Part shown: positions 1-10,151 of the stretch, piece after piece
Position numbering within the stretch: position 1 is the stretch's first letter
How the letters are laid out: every line of letters starts with the position of its first letter
From: Knufia peltigerae
Taxonomy: Eukaryota > Ascomycota > Eurotiomycetes > Chaetothyriales > Trichomeriaceae
Assembly (NCBI GenBank): GCA_030247855.1
Contig: JAPDRN010000013.1
Coordinates: 62,001-126,000 of the forward strand
Reading direction: 5' to 3'
DNA length: 64,000 nucleotides
The notes under the pieces: model-generated
Database searches by the model: none
What the model saw: only the letters and a program-made list of their open reading frames with translations
Told to the model about the DNA's origin: nothing
Position numbers and translations under genes: made by a program

Positions 1-611
1 GACGTGACAGGACAACTTGCGTAAGTACCTGGCTTTTGCCTTTTTGAGTTGATGACTCTTCTCCCGTTTCTGTCCCTCGAGCAAGTCAAACAAACCGACC
101 CTCCCCCAACCAGACCTACACACTGACACGATTACTTACCCACAACAGTGAGGGCTTCCAATGGGCCTTGTACATGCACAACGCCTTTGTCAACTCGGAC
201 ACCTCGGGCTACACGCACTGGTGGTGCGCCCAGAACACGACGGGGGACAACGCCCTCGTCCGACTCGAGTACGACCATTATTACGTCTCGGCTCGACTGT
301 GGGCGTTTGCGTCTTACTTTCGCTTCGCCCGCCCCGGTGCCGTGAGGGTCGAGGCCTCGAGCAGCGCCGAGAACCTGTACGTGAGCGCCTACGTCAACGT
401 CAACGGTACCGTCGCCGTGCCCGTCATCAACGAGGCGCATTTCCCGTACGACGTGACGATCGACCTGGCCGGGATCAACGTTACGATGGCAACGGCGTAT
501 CTGACCGACAACGAACATAATGTGACTATGGTGGGACAGATCGGTGTTGTTGGAGGCAAGATGGACGTCACAGTTGAACCGAGGTCTATGAAGACTTTCT
601 TCTTGTCTTGA
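1..611 (+). CDS. GH30-like glycoside hydrolase, C-terminal part (5'-truncated by window)
   Basis: The window opens in the last exons of this gene: exon 1-20, intron 21-148 (GTAAGT...CAACAG), exon 149-611. The joined frame reads DVTGQLAEGFQWALYMHNAF and continues through THWWCAQN to a C-terminal beta-rich region ending KTFFLS. The W-rich helix, the segment RLWAFASYFRFARPGAVRV, and a following all-beta domain with several N-x-T/S sequons (NGTVAV, INVTMA, HNVTMV) fit the end of a secreted fungal GH30-type enzyme acting on beta-linked cell-wall polysaccharide. The catalytic glutamates lie outside the window, so subfamily and substrate (beta-1,6-glucan, galactan or glucuronoxylan) cannot be decided. 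A related GH5-like clan A enzyme is the main alternative. Confidence 0.7.
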
Positions 612-726
612 GAAACTAAAGTCCAGCAGGTATACTGTATATAGCTAAACAAGACACTTCAGGTCCGTAACGTAGGGGTATCTTGATAATGTCCGAGAAA
701 AAAAGAACAATAACTCTCGCCTTAAT

Positions 727-1866
727 TCAGACATCAGAATCAGATTCATAACCAACCAACGCCAGAATGGCAATACCTTTCGTCACTTTCGTCACTTTTT
801 TCTGTTCGGGTTCGCCGCTGGTGACAGCATCTTCCTCTCGGTCATCATCACCATCAGCACGAATTTCTCGTTTCCTTTTCCCGCGAGGTTGCCAGACCTC
901 GGTTTCACGCAGAAACGGATCCGTCGCCATTCTCGTATTGTTGGCCAATTGACCTTGCAAGATTTGTTTCTTGTCTTTTTGCTTCGCCAGCATACCACCT
1001 TTGCCGGGGCCAGTGCCACCACCAACCCCACCACTCTGAACGTGTTTCGGCCTCGATGGTAAATCCCCGTTGTACCGGGAATGTGTAGACATGAACAAAG
1101 GTTTGGACGAACTCGACGCCTCCGCCGCAGTCCAGTCCCCAAACTCGACAAACTTGACACGATCCGCATCCTCTTGCGTCTCGGCAAGGACCTCCATGTC
1201 GGAATCCAGACCGAATTTGTCTTTGAGGGCTTCTCCCGTTCGCTCGTCGGCCTGTCTCTTGCGTCGTCCGACTCTAAAATCCGCCCTGAGTTTCCTGTTG
1301 AGCGCGTAAGGGTCCTTCCACGTTCGATCGCTCGCCTCACGCAGCTCGGAGATGCGTTCCTGCTGTGCGACGAACGCAGACTTGTCCTCGACCTTTTTCT
1401 CCAGTGCCCCGAACGCGCCTTCCTTTTCGAACCTGGCCTTGTCTTCCTCGGACACCCGGCTCTGCTGGAGCTGTCCGAACCTGTCAACGTCGTCCGCTCC
1501 TCCCGTGTCTCGTCTCCGCCCTCCCCCCGTGACGATGTACTCTGCGTTCTTGGGGTCGGTGCGGACCTCGAGCCACCCGCCGCACGTTGTATGTTTGAAC
1601 CGGAACTGCCAGATCGGCGTGCTGTAGTACGCCCCCACCTTTTTCTTCTCGGCGTTGAACCGCACCCCTTGCCCGATGATCTGTTCCGGGACGCACGTCG
1701 TGCACCAGATCGCAAAGGGGCATTCGAACCGGACGGTCAGGATCCCCTCGGTCTTGAGTTTGCGGGCCCGGTGGCCCAGAGCGTGGCCCTTGCCCGACGC
1801 CTGGTTGAACGACGTGGTGCCTTCGAGGTCCGGAGGGACGTAACGTCCCATGTTGAAGCCCTGCAT
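727..1866 (-). CDS. saf4: CCDC130/Saf4-type splicing factor (CWC16/Yju2 family)
   Basis: Intronless, 379 aa. The N-terminus MQGFNMGRYVPPDLEG followed by the region with CPFAIWCTTCVPEQIIGQGVRFNAEKKKVGAYYS and the second Cys pair (HTTCGGWLEV) is the signature of the CWC16 family. The PPDLEG plus GVRFNAEKKKVG version is that of the CCDC130/Saf4 branch rather than Yju2/CCDC94. Such proteins associate with the spliceosome in the nucleus. The four cysteines probably bind zinc. The middle and C-terminal parts are charged and low-complexity (coiled-coil-like), ending in ILALVGYESDSDV. The start at 1866 is the only ATG upstream of the conserved MGRY segment and gives the usual family start. Confidence 0.9.
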   Translation of the reverse strand: MQGFNMGRYVPPDLEGTTSFNQASGKGHALGHRARKLKTEGILTVRFECPFAIWCTTCVPEQIIGQGVRFNAEKKKVGAYYSTPIWQFRFKHTTCGGWLEVRTDPKNAEYIVTGGGRRRDTGGADDVDRFGQLQQSRVSEEDKARFEKEGAFGALEKKVEDKSAFVAQQERISELREASDRTWKDPYALNRKLRADFRVGRRKRQADERTGEALKDKFGLDSDMEVLAETQEDADRVKFVEFGDWTAAEASSSSKPLFMSTHSRYNGDLPSRPKHVQSGGVGGGTGPGKGGMLAKQKDKKQILQGQLANNTRMATDPFLRETEVWQPRGKRKREIRADGDDDREEDAVTSGEPEQKKVTKVTKGIAILALVGYESDSDV

Positions 1867-2650
1867 GTTTGTTTCTTTGTTCCTTCTATTTTGTATCTGG
1901 CCGGTACAAGAACAAAACTAGAGGGACGAATAGAGGGAGCAATATAGTAACTCCTAGAGGTAGGGCTAAGAGGACAAGGCACAGGAGAAAGATGTGCAAT
2001 TGCAAAACGGCCTTTTGTTCACCTGGTCGTTGGATGGAGGTGAGTGCAATTGCAAGATCGTAAGGCCGGAGGCAAGGCCATCGTTGATCTCCAGGTACGA
2101 TCTGCGTACGAATCCGTAGTCCTTGTACAAATGGTAGGAAGTATGATAGGTTTATGAGGCTGAGAGAGGCTGAGACGACGAGTACATGACAAGCCTTCTC
2201 CCCGCAGTCCGAACAATTAAAACGGACTGGAAGCAATCAAGCAGGGAAAGTCTGGCGAATACGAGTACGACTTGACACTGGTATGAGCGTGTACTGCCAC
2301 GAACTGCTGTAGTCAGAAAGCAAGAACAGCTAAGAGAAATCTATCATATATTGAGCACTGTTCTACATAGTACTCGTAATTCTACTCTGATACTGTTGAT
2401 ACACATGCAAAAATGGCTCGGTCTGAGCACAACCGGCAAACCTTCCACCCCTAGAAATGACGCAGTTCCACTCTAAAAAATTCATACAATGTCCCTCGTG
2501 TTCGCACGGTGCGCATCCTCGCTCAGATCCAAGGTAATGTTCGTGTCAATGTACGCATACAGAGTGTCAAATGCTCCTGTTGTGTGCCGTCAGAAATGAC
2601 ATGCAGCCCAGCAACCCTAGCACAACTCGTATAAACGTGGTGAGCAGTTC
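1867..2650. other. Intergenic, no gene seen
   Basis: This stretch lies between the Saf4 start and the phenolic acid decarboxylase stop, both on the minus strand. It should hold the Saf4 promoter and the decarboxylase terminator. Short reading frames show no recognisable protein. Confidence 0.6.
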
Positions 2651-3187
2651 TCACAAAGTGATGGCATCAGGGGCAATCGGTACAAGATCACCGGCGCCCT
2701 TGAAGTTCTCCAGTATGGTGGCCTGCTCCGACAGCATGAGACGGTCGGTCTGTTTGCCGATTTCCGCCAACTTCCTCCAGCGAGCAAAGTCGGTGAAGTT
2801 GCGCTTGTCTCCCCGTGCGGCCTCTGCGTTCTCCCAGTGGCCCTGGCTGAAGGCGATCAAGGTCGTGATCTTTTGGTTCTTGATGTCGTACACCAGAGAC
2901 ACGATCGTCCCCGTTTCTTCCAGCCAATTGCACTGCCACAGCTCACCCGGCCGGATACATTGGTAGGTACAGGTTTGATAATTGATGCGGCCCTTCATGG
3001 GACCTCCGTGGATGGCATAGACGATGCGGTTATCAGAAAAGAACCACATCTCGTACCTCCATTTCTCGGGCCGTTTGGTTTCGGGATTCTCGGCATCGTA
3101 ATCATATATGAGATGAAGGTTTCGAATGTCTCGGTCGAATGATGGGTGGAGGGGAGTATTGGTGATGAATTCTGGCAAGGGTGCCAT
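2651..3187 (-). CDS. Phenolic acid decarboxylase family protein (PAD, calycin-like fold)
   Basis: Intronless, 178 aa, close to the 160-180 aa of bacterial and fungal phenolic acid decarboxylases. These cytosolic enzymes remove CO2 from p-coumaric, ferulic and caffeic acid to give 4-vinylphenols without a cofactor. Family features visible here: the YDY pair at residues 28-30 (catalytic tyrosines), the segment VYAIHGGPMKGR supplying the active-site arginine, CNWLEETGTIVSLVYD carrying the catalytic glutamate, and the tail EQATILENF. The N-terminal 25 residues and a loop (ENPETKRPEKW) are longer than in bacterial enzymes. Activity on hydroxycinnamates is inference; a divergent MoaF/PAD-fold protein is possible. 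It lies 15-35 kb from the aromatic-type cluster and has no copy of that cluster's operator in its upstream region. Confidence 0.75.
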   Translation of the reverse strand: MAPLPEFITNTPLHPSFDRDIRNLHLIYDYDAENPETKRPEKWRYEMWFFSDNRIVYAIHGGPMKGRINYQTCTYQCIRPGELWQCNWLEETGTIVSLVYDIKNQKITTLIAFSQGHWENAEAARGDKRNFTDFARWRKLAEIGKQTDRLMLSEQATILENFKGAGDLVPIAPDAITL

Positions 3188-4473
3188 TTTTGTTTTTGTC
3201 TGTTCTGTTCTATTGATGTTCTCAGATGGCTTTTGGCTGAGTTGTATTATGTGGGATGATGATGATGATGAGAATGAATTCGAAAGACACAGAGAGAAAT
3301 GATGGTAGAGAGAAGGAAACAGCCTTCAAGTGCTGAGGCCTTGGAGTATATACCTCGTGCACTCAGCTAGGTAAACTGATGGTTTGCACGGGGACAAGGG
3401 AATCTGAAACCTCATTTTCACGGTCCATGTACTTTTCTGCCGTTTACCATTGCCGGCCACGATATCCGTAAAATGGGTAATCGTACGACGTACTTAACTT
3501 TTGGTAACTGGAGATCTTCACTCCATGTACGTTGCAGAAGATCCGGATGGCGCCGAAGAAGAAAAGCTCCACCTTCAATAAAACCAACCCACATACAATG
3601 CAAAACATGTGATGCAGATTTGCAGAACATTGGACCGTGACAGCCGTTGGTGTTGGTGTTTGCTGATGATCAATTTCCCTCCCTGCAGCTGAACAAGATC
3701 GGAAACGGCAGATGTGACGTGATTTTCACCAAGATTTTGTCGTCTCCAGGGTTCAGCTTCATCAAACATTGCAATAAAACCCCCAACTCGGTCCGAGTCG
3801 CGATCGCTTTCGTCTCCGTGATCGGACGTTCACTCATTTTGTATGGGTATTTGACCTCTGAATGCGTTTGCCAAACAAGGTCTATAAATGTGCGATGTGA
3901 GAAGGTGGGTATACTCTGGCAGCAGTGTTCTTGAATCACCGAACAGTGCGACAAACAAAGCTGGGGAGATGTTGTACAGTCCTTCGTTCGCGGAAGTTCA
4001 CGTGTCCATCCAGGTTGTTCATTCTTGTTAAGAAGTCAATGTTGAGTTGACGTGTGCTTGGTGTTCGAGAGAGACATATGAGAACAAGGGTGTTCCTGGC
4101 AGAGACCTCGGTGATACGGCTCGACTCGTCTCATCTGTTGTTAGCACGAACACCCATGTACACGCTACCGATGCCGGTCGAGGCCATACTCGAACCCATG
4201 TCACTTTAGCGGGCTTGACTTCACTGTAGGCCTGGAAAACTCGGAGGCCGAAGCTACTCCATATGATTTCACAACGATCAGTGCCCGAACAAATCGCACG
4301 GTTGCGTACGGACCTTCAAGGCGTGACAAACAAATTAATTGAATCGACAATGGTTTGAAGCTAAGGAAATTTCTTTGGATTAACTATCAATTTACTAGAC
4401 TATTTTTTCTTGAATGACTCGATAGAACTCCGATGAACCATGCACACATTAAAATCATGGACTGTTTTCTTCT
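3188..4473. other. Intergenic, no gene seen; GAT microsatellite
   Basis: A 1.3-kb gap upstream of the decarboxylase and downstream of the ferritin-fold gene, both minus strand. A short (GAT)n run lies at about 3255-3272, in the probable decarboxylase leader. Short reading frames (for example 3647-3934 on plus) have no recognisable features. Confidence 0.6.
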
Positions 4474-5760
4474 CTACTGAACTTCAATCAAAGCAGGACC
4501 GAACAACGCGGCCTTTGCCACAGCATCGACGTCGGCGAACGGACCGGCGTTGGAAGTGACGGCCGCAATCGTCAAACCGAACATCAAGTTCTCCGAGAAC
4601 GGGAAGTTGGCCGAGAATGTCACCTTGCCACCGTCGTTCTGGGCTCCCTGGATAGGCACGACGACAGGCACGTTCTGCTGGTTGATGTAGACCAAGCTCA
4701 ATCCTTGACCGCTCGCGTACTGGCTGTACTGGCCGGTCGCCTGGAAGGAGAATTGCAACTGCTGGTCCTGAGCTTGCACCTTGGGAGTCTCGAGGGTCAG
4801 GGCGCCAAAGATCGGCAAGGCGATGGTGTTGGAGTTGGGGCAGGAGCCCGGGACGACAAAGTTCTGGTTGAGGGCGGAAAAGGCGAATTCTCGCGCGGAG
4901 GCAGTCAGGAAAGGTGCCTGGCTGGGGAGTTCGCCGAGGATTTCACGGTAGAAGCCGTTCTGCTCTCCTTCCTGGCCGATGACGGCGGCGACACCGCGAA
5001 TCAGACCAGCGTCGCCGTTCTGGCCAAAGTGGACCTGCACGTCACCCAGGGTTCCGAGAACAACATCGGTGAAGGTGGACGCCAGTGCGATAGCGTCTTG
5101 GAAGTTGTCCACGGGCGCATTGTACAAGCAAGGTTGGATCGGGCCGGCGTTGAAGTGAGCGAGAGCACCGTTGGCGTTCAGCGCGTGAAGCTCTTCCTGT
5201 GCGACGATGGCCGTGAGTGCTTCGATGATGGTCTCTCGAAGGTTCGCATCTTGGAACTGGTAACCGACAACGTTATTGGTGACATTGGATAGAAGCTCCG
5301 TGAAGTAGGCCACCTCGAAGATTTCGTTGAAGGCGATCAACCTCAGAGAGGTGAGATCATCGGCTGCGGGGGCAGATGGAGGAGGAGGGCCATTGGGGAG
5401 GAGACCGTGGGCTTGTTGCTCAATCTGCGTCAAAGCTGCTGAGGGGTTCTGGATGTTTGGGAAGCCATTCTGAAGAGGGAACTTGAATGGATTTGACCCT
5501 TGACTCGAAGGTGTCGCTGGTGGTGGAGGTGTCCCAGAGGTCTGCTGGGGAGGAGCTGGAGGAGCACCGCCGGTTGAACTGGGCGCCCAGGAACCACCAG
5601 ATGATGATGGGCCGGCATTGCCTTGGTTCGCCTGGTAATCTTTGAGGTGCTGGGTTCTGTCTCCGTAGAAGACAGAACCTCGCTTCTCGACTGGAACTGC
5701 GGAGACGAGCGACGCAAGAGCAAGGGAGCCAACCACGGCGAGAGCCTTGTTGAAATGCAT
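4474..5760 (-). CDS. Secreted ferritin-like domain protein (LsdA/Rds1-type)
   Basis: 428 aa, intronless. I place the start at 5760 (MHFNKALAVVGSLALASLVS) because it gives a clean signal peptide ending near AVPVEKR with a Kex2-type KR; the frame is open to 5808 but the extra residues would bury the signal. A proline/glycine/serine linker (residues about 45-120) is followed by a ferritin-fold helical domain with LRLIAFNEIFEVAYFTELL and IIEALTAIVAQEELHALNA, as in the Ferritin_2 family that includes Aspergillus LsdA (late sexual development) and S. pombe Rds1 (stress-induced). A beta-rich C-terminal part follows. It is predicted secreted or cell-wall associated. No enzymatic role is established for the family. 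Confidence 0.75.
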   Translation of the reverse strand: MHFNKALAVVGSLALASLVSAVPVEKRGSVFYGDRTQHLKDYQANQGNAGPSSSGGSWAPSSTGGAPPAPPQQTSGTPPPPATPSSQGSNPFKFPLQNGFPNIQNPSAALTQIEQQAHGLLPNGPPPPSAPAADDLTSLRLIAFNEIFEVAYFTELLSNVTNNVVGYQFQDANLRETIIEALTAIVAQEELHALNANGALAHFNAGPIQPCLYNAPVDNFQDAIALASTFTDVVLGTLGDVQVHFGQNGDAGLIRGVAAVIGQEGEQNGFYREILGELPSQAPFLTASAREFAFSALNQNFVVPGSCPNSNTIALPIFGALTLETPKVQAQDQQLQFSFQATGQYSQYASGQGLSLVYINQQNVPVVVPIQGAQNDGGKVTFSANFPFSENLMFGLTIAAVTSNAGPFADVDAVAKAALFGPALIEVQ

Positions 5761-7677
5761 CGTGATTATATGGTATGGTATGCAACTGAGTGAATGTGTA
5801 TTCAACAAAAACGAAAAAGCTGTTGCTTTGGTTTGTGATAGAAGTGGAAGGAGAGTAATAAGAAGGGTTGTAGTTGAGTAATAACGTGGGCAAGCGGAGC
5901 TTGATTAGGTGTATCTGTACGGAGTATGTAAGATCTCGTTTGCTTTTCTGAAAGAGCGTAGCTTGTGTGTTCTGTTTGAGTGAGACCTAGACACAAGCGA
6001 ACGAGGGTCATTGGATTTTATACACACCGTACCACGTAGAACTCACCGTCGAAGTTAGAATATCGTTTAAGCAACGACCAAGGTCACCGAACCGGGGGCC
6101 GTAACGATGCTTAGGCATGAAGCTAAGATTTTGGTTCGATCTGGGGGCTGAGGGAAAGGGAGCAACGTGTAAATTGCTGTGCTGACGGGCTTGTGCACAT
6201 TGGGTGGATGGCCAACCTATTCTTCGACCAAGATCCGTCCTAAGTTAAGATCTGCTCAGCCTGCTCGACCGGTGGTTTGGCCTCCATCTGGTCTGAGCTG
6301 TTGAGAGTAGAGGGTTTTTGTGAATCTGAGGTACTGTATTTGGGTACGAGGTATAGGATGCAACATGGACGGTTGCATACTCGCCAAGTGTCTGTGACAC
6401 TTAGACTCCGGACAGGTGCACATCATGATCGAACGCGCTTATTGTAAATCTGTCTGCGGAACTCTCCAGTCGACAAATGAAGGGTCATCGGCGGGATTGT
6501 TCTACCGGGCATCTCGTCAGGTAGTCAAGGCGTGCTAGGACCAGGTAGCACGATGGTACGGAGTACTCTGCTGGCAAGGCCCTCAGTGCGCAATATGTCT
6601 GCCATCTCGATTGGGTCAAGTGCTGATGGAAGAGTGGACATGGAGAAAATAGAGAGATGAGAGCGAGAGTGAGAAAGTGAGCGAGTTTGGGACGGAGAAA
6701 GAAATCTCCGGATGACAAAGACCAGTCACTAAATTTAAATAAACGAGCGGCCAGCCAATGATTGCGGCCCATAGACAGATAAGCTCAACAAGGCTTTGGT
6801 GCCAAGGAGGCTTATACAATTGTTGCTATTCTTGGAACTGGTTGCTTTGCGCCCTTTTCTTCCTCTGCGGACAGCCTTGCAGCATGAGGACTTCGACAAC
6901 ATTGACGATGTTACACAGAGTATATTCTCTCGGAGGGCGAACTATGAGTTCCCTCCAGGTAGCACAGTGGCAGTCCAAGCGGCCGAAGCTTTGTGACTTT
7001 TTCAATTCAAGCGGCATTGATGGTCTGCAAGGCCTTCTCTTTCTCCAGATGGTCTGGTCCGACACTGGCACTATTATGTCGCGCGAACTGACACGATGCG
7101 ACTATTTTCATGTCCTTGGAAATTTGCAGGGTGTATAGGTAGGAGAGATGGAGGCAGACTCGCCTTGCTAAAAGGGCTGCTCGTACATGCGGACATAGAA
7201 TGCTCAGTAAGGGAACAAAAAGATTTACTTGGATGACTCTTTCTGTCAATCTCAGACCTTACTCTTGATGTTGGAGATGATGGGTTGCACATGGCCATGT
7301 ATTCTCCCTCGTCAAGATACCTGTAATGGCTGAGTATCATTCGTTTTTTCTTCACCCCCTCACGGACTCTGAACGGGCTGCATCTGCTGATCTTTCGGTT
7401 CTATGCGGCCTTTGAACCTCATGTGTGAAGAATAACCGACCCAAGTAGCCGACCCCGCAATCACCTCACCAAAATACCTATGGCGTATGGAGGAGGTACT
7501 TGGACATATACTGTTCGGCGATTCCCGTCATAACAATCCCCGATCCCCCGCATCAGCTTCCGTAATCCACGATGTATTTCGTAAGTCGTGGCGGGAAGAA
7601 GAAGCTCAGGTCTATCCACGATTGTTTTCGGGATTGTTACACCCTGAAACGAGAAAGGGCTTATCATCACTATCATC
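5761..7677. other. Divergent intergenic region, no gene seen
   Basis: A 1.9-kb shared upstream region between the minus-strand ferritin-fold gene and the plus-strand oxygenase. It holds one exact GTACGGAGTAC (6556-6566) and a near copy at 5917-5927. Short ORFs in it (for example 6758-7138) look random. Confidence 0.6.
6556..6566. repeat. Dispersed 11-mer GTACGGAGTAC, copy 1
   Basis: Exact copy of a GTAC-GGA-GTAC element found repeatedly between genes in this window. It lies in the upstream region shared by the ferritin-fold gene and the oxygenase. Confidence 0.7.
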
Positions 7678-8999
7678 ATGGCGACTCAGACGACTACTAC
7701 ACATATATCGATTCCAAAATGGACACAAGTCACAGAGACGAAGCATGAGTGTAAGGATGCCCTCGGAAGCAGATCCACCATATAATACTAACCAAGGCAT
7801 TCTGGCAACAGTGGACTGGGCTGATCTGGTCACTCTTGACCTCAGCAAGTTCGACCAACCTGGTGGAAAACAAGACCTCGCCGCTCAACTTTTCGACGCC
7901 GTGAACAGAATAGGTCAGTACTCCGTACATCCCCCACTGTCCCTGTGACACACACACACACAATGTCCAAGCACGTTCGTGAGAACTGATTTCGGAAACC
8001 CCCGCACACACCAACAGGATTCTTCTACATCACCAATTTTGGCCTGAGCCAAGACGAGGTCGATCGACAATTCAGTCTGTGCAAGCAAGTCTTTGAACTC
8101 CCCATGGACGAGAAACTCAAGTACCGGGCCGACCTCGAGAACGGCGGGTACAACGGCTACAAGCCTCTGGGGACCCGCGAGGTCAAGCCCGGCATCCGCG
8201 ACAACACGGAGATCTACAACATTCCCAAATTCACCGCTGGGTACACGCGCGACCACCCTCCCGTCATCACGCGACACTGGGCCGAGATCGAAGGCTTCGC
8301 GAGACACATCCATTTCGAGATCGTCCGCAAGCTGCTCGTCCTCTTCGCCATCGTCCTCGAATTGCCCGAGGATTTCTTCCTCAAGAACCACCGGTACGAC
8401 GAGAAGAGTGATTGCCATTTCCGGTACATGAAGTATCACCGTCGGACGCCCGAGCAGAATGCCGAATTGGACAACGTCTGGGTCAAAGGACATACCGACT
8501 TTGGTAGTTTGACGTTATTGTTTAGGTGAGTCTCTGGCTTTTGTTCTGCACAAGTGTCTTGTCAAGACGGTGGATTGTCTGACGGGTTGTCCCTAGACAA
8601 CCCGTCGCCGCGTTACAAGTGCGCACCCCCGAAGGCGAATGGCGATACGTCAAACCTTACCCCGAGAGCATCACCGTCAACATCGCCGACGCCCTCCAAT
8701 TCCTCACCAACGGGTTCTTGAAGAGCAGCATCCACCGCGTCGTCGCACCGCCGCCGGATCAAGCCGACATCGACCGCCACGGCGTCCTGTATTTTGTCAG
8801 ACCCGAGGACGACACCGAGCTGGTCCCGATCGAGAGTCCCGTGCTCCGACGACTGGGGTACGACAAGGCTCTCGACCGGGCGACCGTCGGTCTGACGGCG
8901 GGTGAGTGGGTGAGGGCGCGGGTGGCGAAGAACGTCAGTCGGCAGGGCAAAGACGACGAGTCCATCATCAAGGGCGTCAAGGCCAAGTATTACGATTGA
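7678..8999 (+). CDS. 2-oxoglutarate/Fe(II)-dependent dioxygenase (isopenicillin-N-synthase-like)
   Basis: Four exons: 7678-7750, 7812-7913, 8018-8525, 8597-8999, giving 361 aa. The first intron has a perfect TACTAAC branch site; the join produces HELDWADLVTLDLSKFDQPGG, and the second join gives IGFFYITNFGLSQDEVDRQF, both standard for the family. The N-terminal DIOX_N region is followed by the double-stranded beta-helix with the iron ligands H and D of GHTDFGSLTLLF and the distal H of LKSSIHRVVAPP. The R of the R-x-S motif that binds 2-oxoglutarate is not clear in my reading. Such proteins hydroxylate or desaturate small molecules; the substrate is unknown. Intron 2 contains an exact GTACTCCGTAC and a (CA)n run. 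Confidence 0.85.
7918..7928. repeat. Dispersed 11-mer GTACTCCGTAC, copy 2 (intronic)
   Basis: Exact reverse complement of GTACGGAGTAC, four bases inside intron 2 of the dioxygenase gene. It is the only exact copy I found inside a transcription unit. Confidence 0.7.
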
Positions 9000-9367
9000 T
9001 GCGGAAATTTTATCCAGAATGTACCACTTATGAGTCGAGATGACGATCCGATATCGACCTTCGAAGCGGAAGCATGTAGAATGTTTATGAAATGTTTTCT
9101 CATTGCATATACCCAGAGAACAAAGATTCCAAAGTGGTTTCACATTCATACCGATGTAAACCAATCAACGCCGTAAAAGTAGCAGAGTCTCTCAACTCTC
9201 ACAATCATGTAATATCAAAGGTCAACCCAGCCATACACGCAAGCTTGTACTTTGCAATCTGGAAATGGAAAGTCGTCAAGATAAAGTGTCAACAACCCCT
9301 CGACTATTCGAATTCCTTCCTCGTATCATTTCTTTTTACGGTGGTGCTCGGTCTCACCGTACAGTTG
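9000..9367. other. Convergent intergenic region
   Basis: Downstream space between the plus-strand dioxygenase and the minus-strand zinc-finger gene; no gene seen. Confidence 0.6.
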
Positions 9368-9979
9368 TCAGTGCTCAGAGTTGCTGGGCGATACAGTACT
9401 GTTGCTGGTGGTCGGTGACGTTTTGGTTCTGAAACTCACTTGGATACCGTGTCTCAGTCTCATGTGTCTCTTGACCGAGTCGGGACGGATAGACGTGTAT
9501 CCGCACACATGACATTTCTTCATGTCATCTTCGGTGAGAAGGCCATGCTCCCGCTTCTCATGTTGTTTACATCGTCGCTTCTCAGAAAAGGCCACGCCAC
9601 ATCCATCTTGGGAGCATCTGAACGGGGTGTCATGCTTGAGGCGATGTCGGTTTAGGTCACAGCGGCGCCGAAAAGATTCGGAACAGTCAGTACATCGGTA
9701 CTTTTGAACCGAAGTGTGGGACTCCGGTGAGCAGGGTGTGGGTGAAAACGAAGATTGAGGATTGAAGTCGAATTCGGGAAAGAACCTAGAGACAACGGAG
9801 TCGTCCAGGTCAATGTCATTGGTGGGATACAGGACAAAGTCGTCAAAGTTGACATCGTCCAAGTAGTTCATATTGGTTAGAATATCGTAATCAAGGTCAG
9901 AGTTGGTCATTGTGGTGGACGTGTTTAGAACGTTGTCGGGGGTGGTAGTGGGCAGTGGCATTGGTCGTATGGTATGCAT
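9368..9979 (-). CDS. C2H2 zinc-finger protein, putative transcription factor
   Basis: 203 aa from the ATG at 9979; the frame stays open to an upstream ATG at 10255, but the added residues look non-coding and overlap the neighbour's end. The N-terminal half is acidic (LDYDILTNMNYLDDVNFDDF and TNDIDLDDSVVS), like an activation region. Three C2H2 fingers follow: YRCTDCSESFRRRCDLNRH, FRCSQDGCGVAFSEKRRC with its H-x4-H, and KKCHVCGYTSIRPDSVKRH. A Ser/Thr-rich tail ends the protein. It is predicted to be nuclear and to bind DNA; targets are unknown. No neighbour suggests a pathway. Confidence 0.7.
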   Translation of the reverse strand: MHTIRPMPLPTTTPDNVLNTSTTMTNSDLDYDILTNMNYLDDVNFDDFVLYPTNDIDLDDSVVSRFFPEFDFNPQSSFSPTPCSPESHTSVQKYRCTDCSESFRRRCDLNRHRLKHDTPFRCSQDGCGVAFSEKRRCKQHEKREHGLLTEDDMKKCHVCGYTSIRPDSVKRHMRLRHGIQVSFRTKTSPTTSNSTVSPSNSEH

Positions 9980-10151
9980 CGTTGTGGCCGTTTGCCAAAA
10001 GGCGAACGGTTGGGCGTGTGATATCGACGATGTACGTCGATGAAGAGTTTTGAGGATGCAAGGCTCCGACAGAGGTCGACCGACGATGACGGGCCTAGAT
10101 GATGTTGAGGATGTATGGGCGTTTCTTCCAACGCTGTCTGAATAATGGTGT

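Noticed and set aside
1081..1947. Long plus-strand ORF (288 codons) opposite the Saf4 gene
   Set aside because: It is the antisense shadow of a clearly conserved coding sequence; its translation is Arg/Pro/Leu-rich with no family features.
7915..8493. 192-codon minus-strand ORF opposite the dioxygenase
   Set aside because: Antisense shadow of exon 3 with its conserved motifs; it also crosses a splice site.
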